The notes below the pieces were generated by a model, which was not told where the DNA came from, ran no database searches, and saw only the letters and a list, made by a program, of their open reading frames with translations. Source: an uncultured Flavobacteriales bacterium (lineage in GTDB: Bacteria; Bacteroidota; Bacteroidia; Flavobacteriales_D; CALLUQ01). Taken from it: a DNA stretch of 42,289 nt. This document shows positions 1 to 7,883 of this stretch, in pieces (position 1 is the first letter of the stretch; every line of letters begins with the position of its first letter). Position numbers and translations under genes: made by a program. Location of the stretch: assembly GCA_938010565.1 (NCBI GenBank), contig CALLUQ010000046.1:1-42289 (forward strand), given 5' to 3'.

Positions 1-60
1 TAAAGCAAATTAAAGAATAAATCAGCGATTAATAAATTAGCAGAAAAGCGTATTTTCATT

Positions 61-168
61 TCTACGCAAATAGCTGTAATATCTATGCGTAATTCGCTAC
101 AAGATTCTTCTACTTAAATAATTGTAAATATCTATGTGTAACCCGCTATAAGGCTCATCTACGTATAA
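61..168. repeat. Degenerate ~49-bp direct repeat, two full copies and a partial third
   Basis: The AT-rich left edge contains the block TCTAC..AAATA..TGTAA.ATATCTATG.GTAA..CGCTA.AAG twice. The TCTAC anchors sit at 61, 109 and 158, so the spacing is 48-49 bp, and the third copy decays after its first bases. The surrounding 1-299 has no convincing reading frame. The family and function are unknown. It lies directly before the 250-bp tandem array and may be part of the same non-coding region. Confidence 0.55.
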
Positions 169-299
169 AGGCGGATATGATAAAAAACGATCCGGATATT
201 TTTATTGATAGCCCGGTTTTTACCTGTTTTTCTAGTTTCTTAAAAGAGGTATTGCTCCTAACTTCTTTTGGCAAAAGTAATTTGTGAACCACTCTCATT

Positions 300-1283
300 G
301 GCCTGAGCAGTTGTGCGGGGTACCCACTGCTCTATGGAGTGAGCGAAACGACCCGGCACCCACCTTAACTCCTTTATTTGCACAGGAATCTACCGGACAC
401 CGCGCCATGCCATACCCACCCATGTTTATCACCACTTGGGTCGTGAAACCACGCAATGGAACAAGTGGGTCGCCTCAACAGCTTCAGCCTTGATTTTTGG
501 TGCTTTTCATCAAGGAAAAGCACAAGACAGCCCCCCCCTTCTAACCGCCCGGCCTAAGCAGTTGTGCGGGGTACCCACTGTGCTATGCAGTGCGCAAAAT
601 GACCCCGAACCCACCTTAACTCCTTTTGTTGCACCGTACTCAACCGGACACCTAACTATTTCATACCCAACACAATCCATCACCGCCTGGGTCGTGAAGC
701 CGCGCAATAGCGCTAGTGGGTCGCCTCAACAGCTTCAGCCTTGATTTTTGGTGCTTTTCATTAAGGAAAAGAACATGAAACCTCCATATCCTTATCGATC
801 GGCCTAAGCGGTTGTGCGGGGTACCCACTGTGCTATGCAGTGAGCAAAACGACCCGGCACCACCTTAACTCCTTTTGTTGCACCGCACTTAACCGGACAC
901 CGAACTATTTCACACCCACCCAAATCCATCACCGCTTGGGTCGTGAAGCCACGCAATAGCGCTAGTGGGTCGCCTCAACAGCTTCAGCCTTGATTTTTGG
1001 TGCTTTTCATCAAGGAAAAGCACAAGAAAGCCCCCACCTTCTAACCGCCCGGCCTAAGCGGTTGTGCGGGGCACCCACTGTGCTATGCAGTGAGCAAAAC
1101 GACCCCGAACCCACCTTAACTCCTTTTTTTTCACCGTACTCAACCGGACACCGCGCTATTTCATACCCACCCATGTCCACCACCGCGTGGGTCGTGAAAC
1201 CACACAATGGAACAAGTGGGTCGCCTCAACAGCTTCAGCCTTGATTTTTGGTGCTTTTCATTAAGGAAAAGAACATGAAAGAC
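300..1283. repeat. Four tandem ~250-bp direct repeats
   Basis: Units begin with GGCCTAAGC/GGCCTGAGC at 300, 551, 801 and 1051, giving periods of 251, 250 and 250 bp. Each unit contains a GTGCGGGG.ACCCACTG block with a small stem (CACTG...CAGTG), an ACCGGACACC block, a GGGTCGCCTCAACAGCTTCAGCC block, and an inverted repeat CCTTGAT...ATCAAGG around TTTTGGTGCTTTTC. In units 2 and 4 the right arm changes to ATTAAGG, which still pairs through a wobble. Unit ends alternate between two versions: CACAAGA.AGCCCCC (units 1 and 3) and AACATGAAA (units 2 and 4). The period is not a multiple of three, so a continuous repeated protein is excluded. The short ORFs called here, on both strands, are probably by-products. 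The stretch 1284-1448 after the array holds no feature I can support. Confidence 0.85.
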
Positions 1284-1448
1284 CGCTACCATAGCCAATT
1301 ATTATGCTGGCTTGAACAAGCATCTTGTAAAAGGCAAATAAACCGATTTGGTTCCGGCTTGTCCGAGCTAGGCGCTACGAAGCGATTTTTCAAACATTTC
1401 TCAATAAAATCAATACTTTAAGTAACTGTTAGAAGTTGCCTTTCCAGA

Positions 1449-2198
1449 CTATTTTTTCAAAAATTGGGAAAGTTTACTCAAGGGCTTTCGGATCATGGTA
1501 AAAGGACCCGGGCGGAGGCCGTTGATCGCCCATGCCAGCCGATCTTCTTTGTTGGCTGCAAGACGGTTTCGCAAAGAGATATTGCTCTGGCCTCCAACGC
1601 GCATTCTGGTAATCGTTTTTGGCAAATAACTCAACGAAACGCCTGCTTTGTGGATCATGCGCAACATCAGTTCATAATCGGCACTGCTTCGCAATTGCAG
1701 ATTATAGCTGCCGTACTGCTCATACATGGCTCTGGAAAGAAAAAAGGTAGGGTGGGGAGGCATCCACCCTTTTTTGAACGCCCCTTTTCGGTACGGACCG
1801 GAAATCCATCTTCGGGTTACTTTATCGGTGTTGGCCCGGTCAACATACACCAGATCGGCATAAAGTGCTTCGGTTCCTTCGGCCTGAATGCGGGCCACCA
1901 CTTCGGAGATCACTGTCGGGTAGGCATAAAGATCATCCGCATTCAGGATCCCTATCAAATCACCGGTAGCCCTGGCCACTCCTTTGTTCATGGCATCATA
2001 AATCCCTTGATCTTTTTCTGAAACGATGGTTGTGATCCGATCCTTGTAGCGGCGAACAATGTCCATCGTCTTATCCGACGAGGCTCCGTCAATAATAATG
2101 TATTCGATAGAATGATAATCCTGATCCACTACCGATTGAATCGTCGCTTCAATGGTGTCGGCTGCATTGTAAGCGATAGTAATGATGGAAATTTTCAT
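1449..2198 (-). CDS. Family 2 glycosyltransferase
   Basis: A cytoplasmic GT-A fold transferase that should add one sugar from a nucleotide-sugar donor during surface polysaccharide assembly. The N-terminus MKISIITIAYN is the usual GT2 start, and the ORF-track start 84 codons upstream is rejected because it reads through the neighbouring acetyltransferase in another frame. Visible motifs are the first beta strand with IDGASSD near residues 36-42, the metal-binding NADD at 86-89, and a PHPTFF segment typical of WcaA/WbbD-like GT2 enzymes. The length of 249 aa is normal. The start codon overlaps the stop of the acetyltransferase gene by 4 bp (ATGA), so the two are translationally coupled. This is the last gene of the polysaccharide operon. 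Donor and acceptor sugars cannot be read from the sequence. Confidence 0.9.
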   Translation of the reverse strand: MKISIITIAYNAADTIEATIQSVVDQDYHSIEYIIIDGASSDKTMDIVRRYKDRITTIVSEKDQGIYDAMNKGVARATGDLIGILNADDLYAYPTVISEVVARIQAEGTEALYADLVYVDRANTDKVTRRWISGPYRKGAFKKGWMPPHPTFFLSRAMYEQYGSYNLQLRSSADYELMLRMIHKAGVSLSYLPKTITRMRVGGQSNISLRNRLAANKEDRLAWAINGLRPGPFTMIRKPLSKLSQFLKK

Positions 2199-2752
2199 GA
2201 CATTTTGCGCTCTTTTACTTTTGTGGCAGGGTTTCCCTGATAAATGCCGTAAGCTTCCAGGTTTTTGGTTGCAACGGACCCTGCCGATAAAACCGAATGA
2301 GAATGACAGGTAACACCCGGAGCCACCAAGCTTTGTGCTCCTGCCCAGGCTCCGTCTTCCAGGTGAATGCCTTGTACCATCAGGTCGAAGGTGTGTTTTT
2401 TGTAATTGTGGTTGCCGCAAAGCAGCATAGCCCCCTGAGAAACACAACAATGAGCACCGATCTTCACTTCGCCCAAGTTATCGATCCATACGGCTTCTCC
2501 AATCCAGGTATACGCCCCTATTTCGAGTTTCCAAGGGTATTTTATATTGACCCTGGGTTTGATCACCACACCGCGACTAATTTTTGCTCCAAAAAGTTTC
2601 AACACACCTACTCTCAACCCATTAAAAGGGTTCCACGGGTTGAGTAAAAAGACGATGTTGAAAAAATACCACAACCCCCGTTTGACCGGATTGCCCGGAC
2701 GGTACCAGGAGTTATCGAAACGCGATAAATCGGTTTTTTCAGGATCAGTCAT
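2195..2752 (-). CDS. WcaF-like sugar O-acetyltransferase
   Basis: A left-handed beta-helix (hexapeptide repeat) acetyltransferase, probably transferring acetyl from acetyl-CoA to a polysaccharide sugar in the cytoplasm. The start MTDPEKTDLSRFDNSWY matches how WcaF-type proteins begin and gives 185 aa, close to the family norm. The longer 232-aa track start overlaps the upstream gene in the wrong frame. Hexapeptide turns run from about residue 65 to 175, and the GNHNY segment near 113-117 carries the likely catalytic His. The gene sits 10 bp after the GT4 gene and overlaps the GT2 gene by 4 bp. An ATG six codons upstream (MLNSGN) is a possible alternative start. The substrate is unknown. Confidence 0.85.
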   Translation of the reverse strand: MTDPEKTDLSRFDNSWYRPGNPVKRGLWYFFNIVFLLNPWNPFNGLRVGVLKLFGAKISRGVVIKPRVNIKYPWKLEIGAYTWIGEAVWIDNLGEVKIGAHCCVSQGAMLLCGNHNYKKHTFDLMVQGIHLEDGAWAGAQSLVAPGVTCHSHSVLSAGSVATKNLEAYGIYQGNPATKVKERKMS

Positions 2753-2762
2753 GTTTCCGGAA

Positions 2763-3917
2763 TTAAGCATTTTTGAACAATAAACGATTGCATTCCACAT
2801 CGGCAGGCGGGCACATGGCTTCGCGGCCAAAGGCTGTAGCGGCTTCCGACATTTTTTGAAAGGTGGGTTCATCCATTTCAATGCAATTTTCAAGGACCTG
2901 CAAAAAGTTGGTTTCTTCTGCCAGAGAAAACTCCCAGCCTATGTTTTTTGCCTGTAATCCGCGCCAGGGCGTCTGATCGCTGATCACTACCGGACAACCA
3001 TTCACAAAAGACTCCACTATTACATGGCCATAGTTTTCGTTGAACGTTGGCAGCAGTAAAAAATGGTAGTGCTGCAAAGTGGGCCCTACCTGGTGATAAG
3101 GCAATTCTCCTTTGTATTGTATGTGAATCCTTTCGGTATTTTGGATCAGGGCCTGGCATTCGTTCCAATAGGCGGCCTCATCCACCGGGCCGTAAATATC
3201 GAATTGAACCGCATGCCCTGTTTTGGTTTTGTTGATCCAGTTGATGGCTGCTTTGAGGTTTTTCTTTAAGGCAATCCGCGATAAAAAGAAAAAACGGGCT
3301 TCTCCCGGTTTTTTTTCGTACGAACGGGCATCGGCAGATACATCGGGCAAAGCAATGTTTCTGGCTACCACAACCTTGGAGCGGTTCCCAAAAATACGTT
3401 TGATCTCTGTTTCCTCCAATGCTGTGGAAGCATGCCATGTCACCTCATCGTATAAACCCATTGCTTTTGCTATACGAATGAAAGCATGCTTTTTCAATGC
3501 TTTGATCTTGAGCGCCCCTTCTCCCAGCATACCACGAGGGGCAAGTACCACCTTGTGTCGCATTCTTTTGAGCTTTAAAGCCAACAGCGGCAACAGGGTA
3601 AAGCGATAGGAAAAAAAACTGTTAAAGTAAAGTACATCTGCGTTACACGCTGCGATGAGTTGTTGGAAATAACGGCGGTTCCGATTTTCGGGACTGAGGT
3701 AAATAACCCGGGCTCCTTCCTGTTCCACCCATTGGTCGGAGGGAACTTCGGTATAAGGAGTAACGGATCCAAAATCGGAATTGCTTGTTACAATGGAAAA
3801 TTGAAAGTCTTTTCCCAATACTTTTACCAGATTTGCTACCGAACGGATGGGGCCACCTGCCTTATAACCGGGAAGGTACCAATCCACAAAAACCAATATG
3901 TGGCGTTCAGGCTTCAA
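2763..3917 (-). CDS. Family 4 glycosyltransferase
   Basis: A retaining GT-B glycosyltransferase of the GT4 type, 384 aa. The N-terminal half contains VDWYLPGYKAGGPIRS, the acceptor-side glycine-rich region typical of GT4 enzymes from polysaccharide loci. The C-terminal donor domain has SRIALKKNL and an EX7E motif (ENYGHVIVE, about residues 294-302) that contacts the nucleotide sugar. The start is a TTG codon inside the end of asnB (11-bp overlap). No in-frame ATG lies nearby, so translational coupling to asnB is likely. The sugar specificity is unknown. It belongs to the same operon as the flanking polysaccharide genes. Confidence 0.88.
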   Translation of the reverse strand: MKPERHILVFVDWYLPGYKAGGPIRSVANLVKVLGKDFQFSIVTSNSDFGSVTPYTEVPSDQWVEQEGARVIYLSPENRNRRYFQQLIAACNADVLYFNSFFSYRFTLLPLLALKLKRMRHKVVLAPRGMLGEGALKIKALKKHAFIRIAKAMGLYDEVTWHASTALEETEIKRIFGNRSKVVVARNIALPDVSADARSYEKKPGEARFFFLSRIALKKNLKAAINWINKTKTGHAVQFDIYGPVDEAAYWNECQALIQNTERIHIQYKGELPYHQVGPTLQHYHFLLLPTFNENYGHVIVESFVNGCPVVISDQTPWRGLQAKNIGWEFSLAEETNFLQVLENCIEMDEPTFQKMSEAATAFGREAMCPPADVECNRLLFKNA

Positions 3918-5787
3918 TGTTGTGCTTTTGCATCCAGTTTTCCAGTACGATCAGCGGCCACAGGCGCGACCAGCTAACACTTGGGTTTCCTTCTAAAAAC
4001 TTCCTCCACAATTCCTGCAAAGGTTTTTCAAGCATAATGCCGCGCTGCCCCAGGTTTTTGATAGCGGTTTCGGCCATGGGTTTCAAATCGCCTTTGAGCC
4101 AGTCTTTCCAAGGTAAAACAAAACCCATTTTAGGGCGGTTGACAATTTCATCGGGCAAAAGGTCGCCTAAACTTTCCACCAAAAGCTGTTTGGGCGAGTG
4201 CGGATATTTATACCGGTCAGGAATATTCAATACAAATTCGATCAGGGTATGATCGAGGAAGGGTACACGCACTTCCAGAGCGCTGGCCATGCTCATCTGA
4301 TCGGTGTCGCGCAGCAACACATGCTGCATATACGTATGCATTTCAAGGATAGAGACCACACTTAAGCCCGGAAAACGATAGCCTTCTGTTTCATAAGCCG
4401 CAAGGGTACCGGCGATGTGTTTTACCTGGTTGGCAGGTAATGCATTCCTTCCGGTCAGTTTTCGAACAGAAGCATCCAGCAAAACCTGACGCGATACGGG
4501 GTAGATATGATCGATATCAAAATAATCCAACTGCAGGAGTTCTGCGGTTTTATTCGACCCCATGCCGGGGCGGATCTTTTTTAATGCTTCCCCTCCTATC
4601 TTCCGGGCAAACTTGGGAAAACTGAGCAACCACTTTTTCTTTTCCAATTCCAAAGCCCGTTTAAAAATATCATATCCTGCAAACAACTCATCGCCTCCCA
4701 ATCCGGAAAGTGCCATGGTAATTCCGGCTTCTTTGGTGGCTTTGGAAACAATGTATGAATTGGGGCCATCGCCACTGGGGTGGTCCATTGCATTCAATGC
4801 ATCCGGGAGGGCTTGTAAGAAATCATCTGCCGTAAGGCGGATTTCCGTATGGTCGGTTTTGAATTTTTCAGCAATTATACGGGCATATTTTGCCTCACTG
4901 AATGCTTCTTCGTTAAACGTTACCGAAAAGGTTTTCACCGAATGGGTGGCCACCTGGCTCATCAAACCTACCACTGCACTGGAATCGATACCTCCCGACA
5001 AAAAGGCACCAAACGGAACATCTGCTACCATGCGACGTTCCACCGCACCACAAAGCAGATCCCGCACCTTATGTTGTAATCCCGAAGGGGTATAATCGCC
5101 CGCTATATTGCGCCGTTGTGCGGTCATTTCCCACCAGGGTGCAATGGTTACATCTTCTTCGCTGATCCGGATGTAATGGCCGGCGGGTAAAAACTGTACA
5201 TCCGTAAGGATGGTCTGCGGCGTATGCACGGTCTGATAGCGCAGATAATCGATAAATGCTTCTTGGTTGAGTTTACGAGCCACCTGGCCAGACGCCAACA
5301 TGGCACGCATTTCGGAAGAAAAAACGAGCTGATCGTCTGTTTTATGAAAGTACAATGGTTTGATGCCCAAGCGATCGCGTACAAGGTGCAATTCTTCTTT
5401 GTTCCGATCCCAAATGGCAAAAGCGAACATGCCGTTGAAACGAGGGAGTGCATCCAACCCCCACTTTTGCCAGGCAGCCAATACTACTTCCGTATCCGAA
5501 TAGGTCCGGAACTGAAAATCACCTTCCAACGCTTTTCGGATCTCCCGGTAGTTATAAAGTTCACCGTTGTATACGATAGTGAGGGCTCCTCCTGCAACCG
5601 ACATGGGTTGGCGGCCGGCTGAACTCAGATCAAGAATACTCAACCGGCGATGGCCTAAAACCACATTCCGATCTTGATAAATGCCAGAATCATCCGGACC
5701 ACGATGGGCCAGCGCATCGTTCATTTTGCCAACTGTCTCCTTCGCTATCCGCCCATCGTAACGAAATATGCCGTTAATTCCACACAT
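3907..5787 (-). CDS. asnB: Asparagine synthase (glutamine-hydrolysing), AsnB type
   Basis: A two-domain amidotransferase. The N-terminal class II glutaminase begins MCGINGIF with the nucleophile Cys2. The C-terminal synthetase domain has the ATP pyrophosphatase loop SGGIDSS at about residues 264-270. The length of 626 aa suits the AsnB family. Housekeeping members make asparagine from aspartate and glutamine. Copies embedded in polysaccharide or exopolysaccharide operons, as here between two GT4 genes (4 bp from one, overlapping the other), are often thought to amidate a sugar acid or other acceptor. That role is inference from position only. The ATG start is clear. The annotation as an AsnB family member is firm, but the in vivo acceptor is not. 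Confidence 0.92.
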   Translation of the reverse strand: MCGINGIFRYDGRIAKETVGKMNDALAHRGPDDSGIYQDRNVVLGHRRLSILDLSSAGRQPMSVAGGALTIVYNGELYNYREIRKALEGDFQFRTYSDTEVVLAAWQKWGLDALPRFNGMFAFAIWDRNKEELHLVRDRLGIKPLYFHKTDDQLVFSSEMRAMLASGQVARKLNQEAFIDYLRYQTVHTPQTILTDVQFLPAGHYIRISEEDVTIAPWWEMTAQRRNIAGDYTPSGLQHKVRDLLCGAVERRMVADVPFGAFLSGGIDSSAVVGLMSQVATHSVKTFSVTFNEEAFSEAKYARIIAEKFKTDHTEIRLTADDFLQALPDALNAMDHPSGDGPNSYIVSKATKEAGITMALSGLGGDELFAGYDIFKRALELEKKKWLLSFPKFARKIGGEALKKIRPGMGSNKTAELLQLDYFDIDHIYPVSRQVLLDASVRKLTGRNALPANQVKHIAGTLAAYETEGYRFPGLSVVSILEMHTYMQHVLLRDTDQMSMASALEVRVPFLDHTLIEFVLNIPDRYKYPHSPKQLLVESLGDLLPDEIVNRPKMGFVLPWKDWLKGDLKPMAETAIKNLGQRGIMLEKPLQELWRKFLEGNPSVSWSRLWPLIVLENWMQKHNIEA

Positions 5788-5791
5788 ATAC

Positions 5792-6844
5792 TTATAATTG
5801 CGCCGAAAGTAAAGTTTGTGCCCAGATCTCCGGTGTAAGTCTTTTTGATATTTCTACACTGGCTTTTGCCATTTCATTTAATTCTTCGTCTGTTTTTTCT
5901 ACCATCCGTTGCATTTGCTGCAACAGTGCTTTTTTGTTTCCGGCTTCAAAAGCATAACCGTTTTGTTCCGGTTCGAGAAAAGTAGCAACGGCTCCTACTT
6001 TATGGCTACATATCAGCGGAAACCCGGCAGCAGCAAACTCGTGTACGGTTACTGCCCATGGTTCTTTATGGCTGGGTAGTATAAAAACACCTGTTTCTGC
6101 AATAAAACGTTCCATTTCGTGTGGTTGTACAAACCCAAAATGCCGGATGCGCTCATCTTTCGCTCTCTGATCCCATGCATCACCCGTTCCCAAACAATAC
6201 AATTCCCAGTTGTTGGGCTGCTGTTGGTGCAATTCCAGAAATGCTTCCCACATATCAAAAATACCTTTAAAATCGACGTAACGTCCGATGTAGAGAAAGC
6301 GGTGGGGAAAAGCGGCTTGTTTTTGGGCACGGTTCTTTTCGTAATAAAGAGAAAACAAAGCATGATCGGCCGTGTAAAAGCCGGTCATGATCCGTTTTTC
6401 GGGAAACCCCATTTTTTTTGCAAACACCACCTGTGGCGCTCCCGGAACCCATGCATGGGTAAATTTACTTTTAAGGTAAAAAGGACTGATCAGTGCAGCG
6501 GCCCATTGTTTGGCATCGCCACGCCAATGGTTATCGAGTGTAAGTACACAAGGAATCTGCTTCCCGAAAGCTTTCACCGTTTTTAAATATCCTTTATCCA
6601 TCCAACCGGAACAAACCAGAATATCGGGATCAATCTTACGGGCCAGGTCGGTTAAGGAATCGTCGTTGTAATCTTCCCTCGGATAAAAGCGAATGGAACT
6701 GTTTTCTGCAAACTCAAAAGGAGCTTCTTTGTTCACAGGCCAGCGCACAACGTGTATTTCAGCTCCTTGCTCTAACAGAGCATTCAAACCGGCTAAAAAA
6801 TAACCTGCGAGTTCGGTGTATAAAAAAAGGACTTTTTTCTTCAA
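5792..6844 (-). CDS. Family 4 glycosyltransferase
   Basis: A second GT-B glycosyltransferase, 350 aa, only distantly similar to the GT4 at 2763. The N-terminal Rossmann strand is KKVLFLYTELAGYF. The donor domain shows FLYIGRYVDFKGI, GTGDAWDQRA and an EX7E motif EPWAVTVHE at about 261-269. The start is TTG followed by an A-rich lysine run (KKK). A 103-bp gap separates it from the SGNH gene upstream, the largest gap in this operon, so an internal promoter is possible. asnB follows after 4 bp. Donor and acceptor are unknown. Confidence 0.87.
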   Translation of the reverse strand: MKKKVLFLYTELAGYFLAGLNALLEQGAEIHVVRWPVNKEAPFEFAENSSIRFYPREDYNDDSLTDLARKIDPDILVCSGWMDKGYLKTVKAFGKQIPCVLTLDNHWRGDAKQWAAALISPFYLKSKFTHAWVPGAPQVVFAKKMGFPEKRIMTGFYTADHALFSLYYEKNRAQKQAAFPHRFLYIGRYVDFKGIFDMWEAFLELHQQQPNNWELYCLGTGDAWDQRAKDERIRHFGFVQPHEMERFIAETGVFILPSHKEPWAVTVHEFAAAGFPLICSHKVGAVATFLEPEQNGYAFEAGNKKALLQQMQRMVEKTDEELNEMAKASVEISKRLTPEIWAQTLLSAQL

Positions 6845-6947
6845 AATAAAGTATTACAGGGCATCAATCAGTAAGTGTACAAAGATAAATCCCTGGTTGA
6901 AAGCAAAAAATAAATCTGATGCCATTCCTGCCCGTAAAGTTGGAAGC

Positions 6948-7883
6948 TTATTCCGCCTGATCGAGATAAGCAAGCAGGTAAGGCTTTAAGGCTTTTGCCA
7001 TTTTTCGGTGGCCCGATGCAAGCAGGTGAATGTGATCGTGATAATCTTCGTTGGTTAAACCGGTTTCCAGACCTGAAACCAGGAGGGCTCCCCGGTCAGC
7101 AAGCATTTCCTGTAGTTGTTTTCCGTTGCTGTTAAAGGCTTTTTTTTGGTTTTCACCCTTTTCAGGATGCAGGTAAACGACCAGTTCAAGGGAGTGGTTT
7201 CCGGCATATTGAATGAGCCCTTCCCAACCCGGATTAACGGTGCTGTCATCAAACCCATCAAGGTAGGCATATTCGTTGTAATTGGTGCTCCATTGTCGGA
7301 TCTTTGGCCAGATATAACCCGACCAGCCATCCGTAAGTGCCAGCAAAGGTTTACGATCGGGCCAGGCCCGGTGTTGGCCCACAACTTTACGAAAGTGCCG
7401 GTTGTCGTATAAATCGTGGCTGCTGAAAACCAGCACCAGCATTCCGGCATTAAAATGGCCGTAATGTTGGAGGTAAGCCAGTGCATTGTCGGGCCCCCAA
7501 CTGGGTGCCGAGATGTTCAGAACCCGGTTGGAAGCATCTCTTGTCTGTTGTAATTCCTTTTCAAGAATGGAGGAAGAAAGGCTGTCTTGATCTACATGGT
7601 TGCCCCCAAAAATAATGGAGTCGCCTATTTTCAGGATGCGTTTTTTATCCGAGTTTTTCAACGGTTTGCTTCGCATGGAATAGCGGTTGGTGGCAATCCG
7701 GTTCCCAAACCGATATGCTTCCTGATCGGGTGCCAGTATGTATTCGTAGCCTTTTGCTTCTATAAATACGGCGGTATCGCCCAGCCCTACCGCATACCGT
7801 GCAATGCTCTCGGCTACCAACAATAATACCACCGGTAACAATACCGTCAGGTATATCCTTCTCTTTCTGTTTTTGGTACTCAT
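6948..7883 (-). CDS. SGNH/GDSL-like hydrolase, membrane anchored
   Basis: A 311-aa protein with a short basic N-terminus and one hydrophobic segment (residues 10-25), so the catalytic part should face the periplasm. The GDS motif is in KIGDSIIFGG (Ser near 89), an Asn block is in NISAPSWGPDNAL, and the C-terminal DHIH (about 283-286) supplies the Asp-x-x-His pair. These are the blocks of the SGNH hydrolase superfamily, whose members in polysaccharide loci are often O-acetyl esterases or acetyltransferase partners. The start overlaps the stop of the O-antigen ligase gene by 4 bp. With a WcaF-like acetyltransferase in the same operon, a role in acetylation or deacetylation of the glycan is a reasonable inference, not shown. 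Confidence 0.75.
   Translation of the reverse strand: MSTKNRKRRIYLTVLLPVVLLLVAESIARYAVGLGDTAVFIEAKGYEYILAPDQEAYRFGNRIATNRYSMRSKPLKNSDKKRILKIGDSIIFGGNHVDQDSLSSSILEKELQQTRDASNRVLNISAPSWGPDNALAYLQHYGHFNAGMLVLVFSSHDLYDNRHFRKVVGQHRAWPDRKPLLALTDGWSGYIWPKIRQWSTNYNEYAYLDGFDDSTVNPGWEGLIQYAGNHSLELVVYLHPEKGENQKKAFNSNGKQLQEMLADRGALLVSGLETGLTNEDYHDHIHLLASGHRKMAKALKPYLLAYLDQAE

Noticed and set aside
284-1244. Short plus-strand ORFs (69, 102 and 84 aa) in the tandem repeats
   Set aside because: They end at the same repeat position because the DNA repeats. Their starts differ, there is no protein-like composition, and the 250-bp period shifts frame.
300-1283. CRISPR or integron cassette array
   Set aside because: Units are ~250 bp and nearly identical throughout, with no unique spacers, no recognisable attC cores and no cas or integrase genes nearby.
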